Positions 1-6,441 of a stretch of 6,485 bases of DNA are shown piece after piece. Numbering within the stretch: position 1 is the stretch's first letter; each line of letters starts with the position of its first letter. The position numbers and the translations under genes are program-made. The notes beneath the pieces are model-generated. The model worked only from the letters and a program-made list of their open reading frames with translations, did not search any database and was not told the DNA's origin. Source of the stretch: Vicinamibacteria bacterium (GTDB lineage Bacteria; Acidobacteriota; Vicinamibacteria; Vicinamibacterales; 2-12-FULL-66-21); contig JAICSD010000263.1 in NCBI GenBank assembly GCA_025937075.1, positions 1 to 6,485 of the forward strand, in the 5' to 3' direction.

Positions 1-669
1 CCGAAGACTCCTCCGTTCACCATCGTCGGGATTGTCCGCGACGTGAAGCAGGGCGGCATGTCGAAGAAGACAGGCACCGAGTTGTACTTCCTCTACGATC
101 AGGCGCCGAGACTTGCGGGCTTCGCCCCCGGGAACATGAACGTCGTCATTCGCTCGGCGATGCCGGAAGAGACCCTGGCACGCGAGATCCAGGCGGCCGT
201 CCGCGCGCAGGACGCGTCGCTGCCAATCGTGAAGCTGCGGACGATGGATCAGGTGTTCGCCGATTCGGCGGCGCGGCCGAGGTTCCTGGCCGTGCTGCTC
301 GGCATCTTTGCCGGGCTCGCGCTGGCGCTTGCCGCGATCGGGACGTACGGGATCCTGTCGTATTCCGTGATGGAGCGGACAAGGGAGATCGGGATCTACA
401 TGGCGCTTGGCGCCTCTCGCAGGAGCGTGCTCGGCATGGTGCTCGGCCAGGGCATGCGGCTGACGTTGACGGGACTGATCGTCGGGCTCGTCGCCTCCGT
501 CGGGTTGACGCGTCTTCTCCAGTCGCAGTTGTTCAACGTCAAACCGACCGATCCGTTGACGCTTGCGGCCGTGACCAGCTTCATCGCCGTTATCGCCGGA
601 ATTGCCTGCTACGTTCCTGCCCGGCGGGCGACCCGCGTCGATCCGATCGTGACGCTCCGCGAAAGCTGA
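1..669 (+). CDS. ABC transporter permease, MacB/FtsX type, C-terminal part (5' end outside window)
   Basis: The frame is open from base 1, so this is the last 222 residues of a longer protein. The GTG at 43 lies inside the domain and is not a start. The N-terminal part contains FTIVGIVRDVKQGG, typical of the end of the periplasmic MacB_PCD domain. It is followed by an extracytoplasmic segment and a C-terminal FtsX-type permease domain with hydrophobic helices at about fragment residues 95-120, 154-172 and 186-206. Between the first two lies MERTREIGIYMALGAS, the family's conserved cytoplasmic loop, and the end reads PARRATRVDPIVTLRES, the usual terminal signature. Such permeases work with a MacB/LolD-like ATPase in efflux or envelope lipid/protein handling. 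Acidobacteria carry many copies without an adjacent ATPase gene. The substrate cannot be deduced. The family call is secure; the specific role is not. Confidence 0.93.
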   Translation, partial: PKTPPFTIVGIVRDVKQGGMSKKTGTELYFLYDQAPRLAGFAPGNMNVVIRSAMPEETLAREIQAAVRAQDASLPIVKLRTMDQVFADSAARPRFLAVLLGIFAGLALALAAIGTYGILSYSVMERTREIGIYMALGASRRSVLGMVLGQGMRLTLTGLIVGLVASVGLTRLLQSQLFNVKPTDPLTLAAVTSFIAVIAGIACYVPARRATRVDPIVTLRES

Positions 670-729
670 ATTCAACGCGCGTCAGCTGTTGTCCCCGTCC
701 GCAGACGCCTCGAGTGCACGGCACGCCGG

Positions 730-741
730 AATCGGCCGATT
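730..741. repeat. 12-bp perfect palindrome in the intergenic region
   Basis: AATCGGCCGATT is its own reverse complement. It lies 61 bp after the permease stop and 68 bp before the preferred phosphatase start, the only non-coding gap on this side. It could be a dimeric regulator site or part of a weak hairpin ending the permease transcript. No T-run follows it, so a Rho-independent terminator is unlikely. The rest of the 670-808 gap shows no convincing promoter. Confidence 0.3.
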
Positions 742-808
742 GGCGTTGGCAGTCGATTTGCCCTCCATACTGGGGAAATCAAACCAACTCATCCCTTGGC
801 GGTGCCTC

Positions 809-1411
809 GTGCATAAGAATCGACGACTTTCGACGCAGCGGATCGCCGCGGTCTTGCTTGGGCTGGCACTCGCAGCGCCGGCCTCGGCGGGGACGCTCGA
901 CGGCAAGCTCGCGAATATCCACATCGACAACTTCGGCCAGGTGGACGACCACTATTATCGCGGCGGCCAGCCGAAGAATCAGGATTTCGCGGACCTCGCG
1001 GCTGCCGGGGTCAAGACGGTGATCAATCTGATCGACGGCACGGATGCGAACGAGAAGGCGATGGTGGAAGCCTCCGGCATGCGATACGTCGCCATCCCGA
1101 TGACGACGCATGTCGTCCCGACGCCGGCGCAGCTAGCGGAGTTCCTGAAGGATGTGACCGATCCGTCCAATCAGCCCGTGTTCGTGCACTGCATCGGCGG
1201 ACGGCATCGAACGGGCGTGATGACGGCCGTCTATCGCATGGCGGTGAAGGGCTGGGACTCCACGCGCGCGTTCGCGGAGATGAAGGACTACAAGTTCGGC
1301 GCGGATTTCCTCCACCCCGAGTTCAAGAAATTCGTCTTCGCGTATCACCCCGCGATCGCGGCCGCGGCATCCGCGCAGGATGCAGCTCCGGCGTTGAAGG
1401 GCGGAAAGTAA
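809..1411 (+). CDS. Exported Cys-based (tyrosine/dual-specificity-like) phosphatase
   Basis: The preferred start is GTG at 809, giving 200 residues. A TTG at 689 would add 40 residues with no signal-peptide character. From 809 the protein begins with a clear signal peptide: basic residues 3-6 and 11, a hydrophobic core at about 12-23, and cleavage after ASA at residue 27. A weak SD, GGCGG (798-802), sits 6 bp upstream. The mature part has YYRGGQP and GVKTVINLID, typical of Siw14-like/DSP-type phosphatases. The P-loop HCIGGRHRTG follows (H127, Cys128 nucleophile, Arg134), matching HCxxGxxRTG. Family knowledge predicts hydrolysis of a phosphoester through a phosphocysteine intermediate; an extracytoplasmic location is inferred. 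The substrate could be phosphoprotein or a small molecule such as an inositol phosphate. I see no obvious Asp general acid in the 30 residues before the P-loop, where such families often have one. Confidence 0.85.
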   Translation: MHKNRRLSTQRIAAVLLGLALAAPASAGTLDGKLANIHIDNFGQVDDHYYRGGQPKNQDFADLAAAGVKTVINLIDGTDANEKAMVEASGMRYVAIPMTTHVVPTPAQLAEFLKDVTDPSNQPVFVHCIGGRHRTGVMTAVYRMAVKGWDSTRAFAEMKDYKFGADFLHPEFKKFVFAYHPAIAAAASAQDAAPALKGGK

Positions 1412-1421
1412 CAGCGTCCTT

Positions 1422-2771
<1,350 letters not shown>

Positions 2772-2776
2772 CGGAG

Positions 2777-2780
2777 CTCC
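2777..2780 (-). promoter_or_regulatory. Ribosome binding site of the oxidoreductase gene
   Basis: On the minus strand this reads GGAG, 5 nt before the ATG at 2771. It lies in the 24-bp gap after the mini-MscL stop codon and fixes the start of the Tat-signal protein. Confidence 0.6.
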
Positions 2781-2795
2781 ATCGCCCGGCGCACC

Positions 2796-2951
2796 CTACA
2801 CCCGCGCGGCGCCGAGATCAGAGGTGCAGTACGGGCAGCGCGTTGCCGTGATCGGGATGCGCGAGACGCAGAACGCCGCGCCGATGATGACGCCGACTGC
2901 CAGGTCGAGGACGTTGCCGCGGGCCGCGAACTGCTTGAATCCCTCGAGCAT
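2796..2951 (-). pseudogene. mscL: Internally deleted MscL (mechanosensitive channel) remnant, 51-codon ORF still open
   Basis: The minus-strand frame runs from ATG (2951) to TAG (2796). Residues 1-27 match the start of MscL, including [17 protein letters not shown], the N-terminal amphipathic helix and first part of TM1. The frame then jumps to C28, and [15 protein letters not shown] follows, resembling the Cys-rich (zinc-ribbon-like) tail that, from memory, ends some MscL homologues. The rest of TM1, the periplasmic loop, TM2 and the cytoplasmic helix are absent. MscL proteins are usually about 130-150 residues, so most of the channel is missing and a tension-gated pore cannot form. The junction is near 2868-2873 (F27/C28). 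An SD AAGAGG (2962-2957) stands 5 nt before the ATG, so translation is plausible. The oxidoreductase gene starts 24 bp downstream. It may be decaying, or retained as a leader ORF or small Cys-containing membrane peptide. The MscL origin is seen clearly; the present function is unknown. Confidence 0.8.
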
Positions 2952-2956
2952 GATGA

Positions 2957-2962
2957 CCTCTT
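2957..2962 (-). promoter_or_regulatory. Ribosome binding site of the mini-MscL ORF
   Basis: It reads AAGAGG on the minus strand, 5 nt before the ATG at 2951. Its good match suggests the shortened ORF is still translated. Confidence 0.55.
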
Positions 2963-2979
2963 CGGGAAAGAGCGGGCCG

Positions 2980-3009
2980 ATATTACTCCCAACGTGAAAT
3001 TGCTAAAAA
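2980..3009 (-). promoter_or_regulatory. Candidate leftward promoter for mini-MscL and the oxidoreductase gene
   Basis: On the minus strand TTTTTA (3009-3004) and TAATAT (2985-2980) are separated by 18 bp. They match the sigma70 -35 at 3 of 6 positions and the -10 at 4 of 6. The predicted transcript would begin about 20 nt before the mini-MscL ATG. The AT-rich island is the only such stretch in this GC-rich neighbourhood, which fits a divergent promoter region. Support is by pattern only. Confidence 0.35.
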
Positions 3010-3028
3010 TTTCGCTGAGTGCTATTTT
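3000..3028 (+). promoter_or_regulatory. Candidate sigma70 promoter for the BlaI-type regulator and M56 operon
   Basis: TTGCTA (3000-3005) and TATTTT (3023-3028) are spaced by exactly 17 bp, each matching the -35 or -10 consensus at 4 of 6 positions. The predicted start site near 3035 leaves a leader of about 45 nt before the ATG at 3080. The -10 lies inside the inverted repeat 3019-3036, the arrangement expected for an autorepressing regulator. Confidence 0.5.
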
Positions 3029-3036
3029 CGTAGCAC
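3019..3036. promoter_or_regulatory. Operator-like inverted repeat, site 1
   Basis: GTGCTA and TAGCAC form perfect 6-bp arms around a 6-bp centre (TTTTCG), 44 bp before the regulator's ATG and overlapping its candidate -10. BlaI/MecI/CopY proteins bind as dimers to short dyads in their own promoters, so this is the natural operator candidate. A related 18-bp sequence (14 identical positions) occurs before the HEAT protein at 5685. An isolated TGCTA half-site also occurs at 3001-3005. Known BlaI/CopY operators centre on TACA/TGTA; this dyad differs, so the assignment is inference. Confidence 0.55.
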
Positions 3037-3079
3037 CTTTTCGGCGCCCGCTTCGTCTAAGCCTGTAGCCGAACGCGCC

Positions 3080-3466
3080 ATGACCACGAACCACCGCGAT
3101 CTCAGCCGCCGGGAACGGCAGATTCTGGATATCCTCTACCAACACGGCCGGGCGACCGCGGCCGAGGTGCAGGCTGCGCTGCCCGAACCGCCGAGCTATT
3201 CGGCGGTTCGCGCGCTCTTGCGTATTCTGGAAGACAAAGGCCACGTCCGCCACGAGCAGGACGGCCCGCGGTACGTCTACGTTCCCACGCTGGGCCGCGA
3301 GAACGCGAAGCGGTCCGCGCTTCGGCACATTCTGCAGACATTCTTCGACGGGTCCGCCGAGCAGGCGATCTCCGCGCTGCTCGACGGCTCGTCCGCGAAG
3401 CTTTCCGGGGCGGAGCTCGATCGGCTCGCGCGTCTGATCGAGAGCGCTCGCAAGAGCGGGGTATAG
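3080..3466 (+). CDS. BlaI/MecI/CopY-family transcriptional repressor
   Basis: This 128-residue protein has the usual length for the family. A winged helix-turn-helix spans about residues 8-70: LSRRERQILDILY opens it, PPSYSAVRALLRILEDKGH (37-55) is the recognition-helix region, and HEQDGPRYVYVPT (58-70) is the wing. Residues 76-124 form the dimerisation part, including LRHILQTFFDGS, the conserved segment near which BlaI/MecI are cleaved. In BlaI/MecI systems the repressor dimer blocks its own operon and target genes until the partner membrane protease responds to a signal. The M56 gene starts 4 bp after this stop, which fits such a pair. No good SD precedes the ATG at 3080, suggesting weak translation. 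Likely autoregulated through the dyad at 3019-3036. The family is certain; the inducing signal is not beta-lactam by any visible evidence. Confidence 0.95.
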   Translation: MTTNHRDLSRRERQILDILYQHGRATAAEVQAALPEPPSYSAVRALLRILEDKGHVRHEQDGPRYVYVPTLGRENAKRSALRHILQTFFDGSAEQAISALLDGSSAKLSGAELDRLARLIESARKSGV

Positions 3467-3470
3467 ATCA

Positions 3471-5627
3471 ATGGACATCGCTCACCTGCCGCTCGCGATC
3501 GACGCGGCGATCAAGTCCTCCGTCGTCCTGGCGGGCACATTTGCCGCCGCGTGGCTGCTCCGGCGCGCGTCCGCCGCGGCGCGGCACCTGGCGTGGGCGC
3601 TCGGTCTTGCGGGTACGCTGCTGGTGCCCGCGCTGTCTGTCGGGCTGCCTCGGTGGGAAGTGCCGCTCGTCCGCGTGAGCTCGCCTGAATCGGCGCCAGT
3701 GGCCGCCCCGGCGCAGACTTCCGCGATCGTCCATCGGCCACATGCAGCGATCGCACGCGCCGATCACGGTGGGACAGTCCAGGCGCCCCCGATGTCGACG
3801 GCATCCTCGCAGGCGGAAACATCTGCGCCCCGCGCCGCCACGTTCGGCGTCGACCTTGGTTCGCTGCCCTGGACGACGCTGCTGCTGATCGGCTGGGCGG
3901 CAGGCGCGGTGATCGTCCTCGGACGCGTGCTGCTGGGCCTCGCCGCGGTGCAGTGGATCTCGCGCCGGACGGCGGTCGTCAGCGACGCGCCGTGGAGCGC
4001 GCAGGCGCGCGCCCTTGCGGCGTCGCTCGGTCTGACGCGCGTGCGGTTTCTGCGTTCGTCGAACGCCTCGATGCCGATGGCGTGGGGAATCCTGCGCGCC
4101 TCGATCCTCATGCCGGCCGACGTGGACGCCTGGTCCGCGGATCGCCTGCGCATCGTCCTGCTGCACGAGCTCGCGCACGTGAAGCGCCGCGACTGCGCCA
4201 CGCACGTCTTCGCGCAGATCGCGTGCGCCGTCTACTGGTTCAATCCGCTCGCGTGGATTGCCGCGCGCCGCCTGCGCACCGAACGCGAGCGCGCGTGCGA
4301 TGATCTCGTGCTCTCGGCCGGCACGCGCGGGTCCGACTACGCGAACGAGCTGCTCGAGGTTGCGCGTGTGATGCGTGCCGGCCGTTTCCCCGCCGTGCTC
4401 GCGGGCGCCACGCTGGCGATGGCGCATCGATCGCAGCTCGAAGGGCGCCTCATCGCGATTCTCGATCCGACGCTTTCGCGCCACGGCCTCTCCCGTCTGC
4501 GCGCGGCCGCCGGCACCGCGCTCTTCGCGCTGCTGCTCGTGCCGATTGCGTCGCTGCAGCCGTGGGTCGAGGAACCGGAGGCGCTGCACGCCGCCGCGAT
4601 GAAGTCGCCGGCGCAGCCCATGCCGCAGCCGGCGCCAGCGCCGCAGCCGCAGGCCGCGCCCCAGCGCGAGAAGGCGGTTGCGATCGAACACGCGCACACG
4701 AGCGTTCACACCACAAGTGCGGAAACGGTCGGCTCCCGGATCGCGAACAGCGTTTCGACGTCGATCGCAAACAGCGTCGCCGCAACGGCCGGAGATATTG
4801 CCGGCAATGTGGCGGAGAGCGTCGTCGATCCCGTGGTGGATGCGGCGGGCGTGCAGGCGGGCGAAAAGGGGTCGACCGCCGATCCTCGCAGACTCAACGC
4901 CCTGATCGAAGCGCTGAAAGACTCCGATCGCGAAGTGCGGGAGACCGCGCTCGCCGCGCTCGCGGAGATGCGCGACCCGCGCGTCTTCGATCCGTTGACT
5001 GCCGCGCTCAAGGACGCCAGCCCCGATATCCGCCAGCAGGCGGCGTTCGGCCTCGGCCAGTTGCGCGATGGCCGCGCCATCGAGCCGCTGACCGCGGCCT
5101 TGAAGGACGCCAACGCGGACGTGCGCGAGCAGGCGGCGTTCGCACTGGGACAGCTGCGCGCGAAGGCATCTGTGCCGGCGTTGTCCACCGCGCTGAAGGA
5201 CACCGATGCAGACGTCCGCGAACAGGCCGTGTTCGCCCTGGGTCAGATTCGCGACGCCAGCGCAATCGACGCGATCGCGCCTGCGCTGCACGACACCGAC
5301 GCCAACGTCCGCGAGCAGGCGGCCTTCGCGCTCGGACAGATCCGCGATCACCGCGCCGTCGAGCCGCTCATCTCCGCGCTGAAGGACGAGAAGCCCAATG
5401 TGCGCGAGCAGGCGGCATTCGCGCTCGGCCAGCTTCGCGACGGCCGCGCCGTCGAGGCGCTCGTGATTGCGCTGAAGGACGCCACGCCTGACGTCCGCGA
5501 GCAGGCGGCGTTCGCCCTGGGTCAGATTCGCGACCCGCGCGCCATCGATGGTCTGACCGCCGCGCTGAAGGACGCGAATTCGTCCGTTCGCCAGCAGGCA
5601 GCATTCGCGCTCGGCCAAATCCGCTAG
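3471..5627 (+). CDS. BlaR1-like M56 membrane metallopeptidase with C-terminal HEAT-repeat array
   Basis: The product has 718 residues; ATG at 3471 lies 4 bp after the repressor stop. Predicted membrane helices are at about 14-30, 40-58, 134-160 and 345-362. The M56 domain between helices 3 and 4 carries the zinc motif HELAH (H232, E233, H236). It also has FNPLAWIAARRLRTERERACDD, where E273 (or E271) is the likely third zinc ligand. In BlaR1 this cytoplasmic domain acts on the repressor after a signal. After helix 4 comes a Pro/Ala/Gln-rich linker (380-400) and an Ala/Ser/Val stretch with IANSV twice (424-460). Eight 31-residue HEAT repeats (475-718) follow, consensus ALKDxxxxVREQAAFALGQIRD. 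By BlaR1 topology the HEAT array would be outside the cytoplasmic membrane, in the place of the penicillin-binding sensor. HEAT arrays bind proteins, so a protein ligand is inferred. The array ends abruptly four residues short of a full repeat. Confidence 0.93.
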   Translation: MDIAHLPLAIDAAIKSSVVLAGTFAAAWLLRRASAAARHLAWALGLAGTLLVPALSVGLPRWEVPLVRVSSPESAPVAAPAQTSAIVHRPHAAIARADHGGTVQAPPMSTASSQAETSAPRAATFGVDLGSLPWTTLLLIGWAAGAVIVLGRVLLGLAAVQWISRRTAVVSDAPWSAQARALAASLGLTRVRFLRSSNASMPMAWGILRASILMPADVDAWSADRLRIVLLHELAHVKRRDCATHVFAQIACAVYWFNPLAWIAARRLRTERERACDDLVLSAGTRGSDYANELLEVARVMRAGRFPAVLAGATLAMAHRSQLEGRLIAILDPTLSRHGLSRLRAAAGTALFALLLVPIASLQPWVEEPEALHAAAMKSPAQPMPQPAPAPQPQAAPQREKAVAIEHAHTSVHTTSAETVGSRIANSVSTSIANSVAATAGDIAGNVAESVVDPVVDAAGVQAGEKGSTADPRRLNALIEALKDSDREVRETALAALAEMRDPRVFDPLTAALKDASPDIRQQAAFGLGQLRDGRAIEPLTAALKDANADVREQAAFALGQLRAKASVPALSTALKDTDADVREQAVFALGQIRDASAIDAIAPALHDTDANVREQAAFALGQIRDHRAVEPLISALKDEKPNVREQAAFALGQLRDGRAVEALVIALKDATPDVREQAAFALGQIRDPRAIDGLTAALKDANSSVRQQAAFALGQIR
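4893..5624 (+). repeat. Tandem 93-bp coding repeats (eight HEAT units)
   Basis: Eight in-frame units of 31 codons (the last is 27) start at 4893 and end at the stop codon of the M56 gene. Similarity extends to the DNA. For example, 25 identical bases occur at 5231-5255 (unit 4) and 5510-5534 (unit 7), exactly three units (279 bp) apart. This suggests growth or homogenisation by recombination among units. Confidence 0.9.
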
Positions 5628-5638
5628 TCACGCGCTGA

Positions 5639-5671
5639 CCGCCGATGATCGCCAGAGGGTGATCGCGGCGG
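5639..5671 (+). promoter_or_regulatory. Strong RNA hairpin between the M56 and HEAT-protein genes
   Basis: CCGCCG pairs with CGGCGG, then GATC with GATC and GCC with GGT (one G-U pair). This leaves an AGAG tetraloop and a small 2/1 internal loop, about 13 bp in all. It starts 11 bp after the M56 stop. A T-rich run (TTTTCTT) appears only about 20 nt later, so it is not a classical Rho-independent terminator. It may attenuate, process or stabilise the message between the two genes. Confidence 0.45.
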
Positions 5672-5684
5672 GGTGTTGTCACAG

Positions 5685-5702
5685 ATGCTGTTTTCTTAGC
5701 AG
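5685..5702. promoter_or_regulatory. Operator-like sequence, site 2, before the exported HEAT protein
   Basis: ATGCTGTTTTCTTAGCAG matches site 1 (3019-3036) at 14 of 18 positions, sharing the pattern TGCTnTTTTCnTAGCA. The dyad arms TGCT/AGCA are intact. It ends at the SD (AGGAG, 5701-5705) and lies 10 bp before the ATG. Binding here would block elongation or initiation close to the start rather than cover an obvious -10; a TTGTCA (-35-like) lies at 5676-5681 but no -10 fits it well. The shared centre, not only the arms, makes a common binding protein plausible. Confidence 0.5.
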
Positions 5703-5705
5703 GAG
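5701..5705 (+). promoter_or_regulatory. Ribosome binding site deciding the HEAT-protein start
   Basis: AGGAG lies 7 nt before the ATG at 5713. It selects this codon over the in-frame GTG at 5659, which lies in the hairpin and has no signal-peptide sequence after it. Confidence 0.75.
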
Positions 5706-5712
5706 CCGAACC

Positions 5713-6441
5713 ATGAGTCCCGTCACCGTCTTCTTCCGCACGCTCCTCCGATCGAGCGCGCTCTTCCTCGGCGTTGCCGCAGTGTTCCTGCATCCGCCGG
5801 CCGACTGGCGCGCCGCGTCGCAGATGGTCGTCGGCGCGCAGCAAGCCGCGTCGGAGCAGGCGATTGACGGACTCATCGCGCTCCTGAAGGACACGGACGC
5901 GGGCGTTCGCCGCCAGGCGGCGCGTTCGCTCGCCGAACTGGGCAGCACGCGCGCCGTGCCGGCGCTGGCCGCGGCCATCAAAGACGCCGACGTCGACGTC
6001 CGCGCGTCGGTCGTCAGCGCGCTGGGTGACCTGAACGATCCGCGATCGAGCGCCGCGCTGCGCGAAGCGCTGAAGGACGACTCGGTCGCCGTACGCGCGC
6101 GCGCGGCATCGGCGCTCGGCGATCTCGGCGACGCGACCGCGGTTGATGCGCTCATCATCGCGGCGCACGACAAGAGCCCGGACGTCCGCAAGCGAGCCAT
6201 CGCGGCGCTCGGCGATATTCACGATCCCAAGGCCATGGAGACGCTGACGCAGGCGTTGAAGGATGAAGATCCGGCGATTCGGCGCGCGGCGGCCGCGGCG
6301 ATTGCGGATCTGGACGGCGATAACGATGGAGCAGGCCACAACGTGCCGCATCCACACCCGCACCCGCACCCGCACCCACACCCCAACCCGAACCCGAATC
6401 CGCACCCGCACCCGAACACGCACCCGCTGAGGATTCGATGA
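5713..6441 (+). CDS. Exported or membrane-anchored HEAT-repeat protein with His-Pro-rich tail
   Basis: The product has 242 residues from the ATG at 5713. An N-terminal signal peptide or anchor is seen at 1-26 (Arg 9 and 13, hydrophobic SALFLGVAAVFL). Five HEAT repeats of about 31 residues follow (51-81, 82-112, 113-143, 144-174, 175-about 200), with consensus ALKDxDxxVRxxAxxALGDL. These resemble but are distinct from the REQAAFALGQ repeats of the M56 protein. A DLDGDNDG stretch (199-206) looks like an acidic calcium-type loop. The tail 212-238 alternates His-Pro and Asn-Pro, with nine His. No catalytic motif is visible; the protein is probably a scaffold or binding partner outside the membrane. 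The tail could bind Zn, Ni or Cu, or act as a stiff spacer. It lies 85 bp after the M56 stop on the same strand, with a second operator-like site before it, so regulation by the BlaI-type repressor is likely. The next gene overlaps its stop. Confidence 0.85.
   Translation: MSPVTVFFRTLLRSSALFLGVAAVFLHPPADWRAASQMVVGAQQAASEQAIDGLIALLKDTDAGVRRQAARSLAELGSTRAVPALAAAIKDADVDVRASVVSALGDLNDPRSSAALREALKDDSVAVRARAASALGDLGDATAVDALIIAAHDKSPDVRKRAIAALGDIHDPKAMETLTQALKDEDPAIRRAAAAAIADLDGDNDGAGHNVPHPHPHPHPHPHPNPNPNPHPHPNTHPLRIR
6343..6426 (+). repeat. Hexanucleotide-type repeat (CACCCG-like) encoding the His/Asn-Pro tail
   Basis: Degenerate copies of CACCCG, with variants CACCCA, CACCCC, AACCCG and AATCCG, encode His-Pro and Asn-Pro pairs. 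The 6-bp unit means slippage would change tail length without breaking the frame or the overlap with the next gene. Confidence 0.85.
6429..6432 (+). promoter_or_regulatory. Ribosome binding site of the last, partial gene
   Basis: GAGG lies 5 nt before the ATG at 6438 and 8 nt before the in-frame ATG at 6441. It is inside the last codons of the HEAT protein, indicating translational coupling. Confidence 0.55.

Noticed and set aside
689..808. Upstream TTG start for the phosphatase
   Set aside because: The added 40 residues lack any signal or domain, while GTG 809 begins a complete signal peptide and has a GGCGG upstream.
3468..5618. 716-codon open frame antisense to the M56-HEAT gene
   Set aside because: Its Arg/Gly-rich repeats mirror the HEAT codons on the other strand. 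The M56 frame has zinc motifs, membrane helices and a sensible start, so this is a high-GC shadow.
4893..5624. CRISPR-like spacing of 93-bp repeats
   Set aside because: Repeats are contiguous, degenerate at third positions and encode HEAT units. No spacers or conserved short repeats exist.
3471..5627. Beta-lactam sensing by the M56 protein
   Set aside because: No penicillin-binding motifs (SxxK, SxN, KTG order) are visible after helix 4; that region is HEAT repeats.
5659..5712. GTG start for the exported HEAT protein
   Set aside because: It lies inside the hairpin without an SD. ATG 5713 has AGGAG at 7 nt and begins the hydrophobic export signal.
5368..6423. Minus-strand frame starting with alternating Arg and Val
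   Set aside because: It is the complement of the CACCCG-like repeats and HEAT codons and has no independent coding signal.
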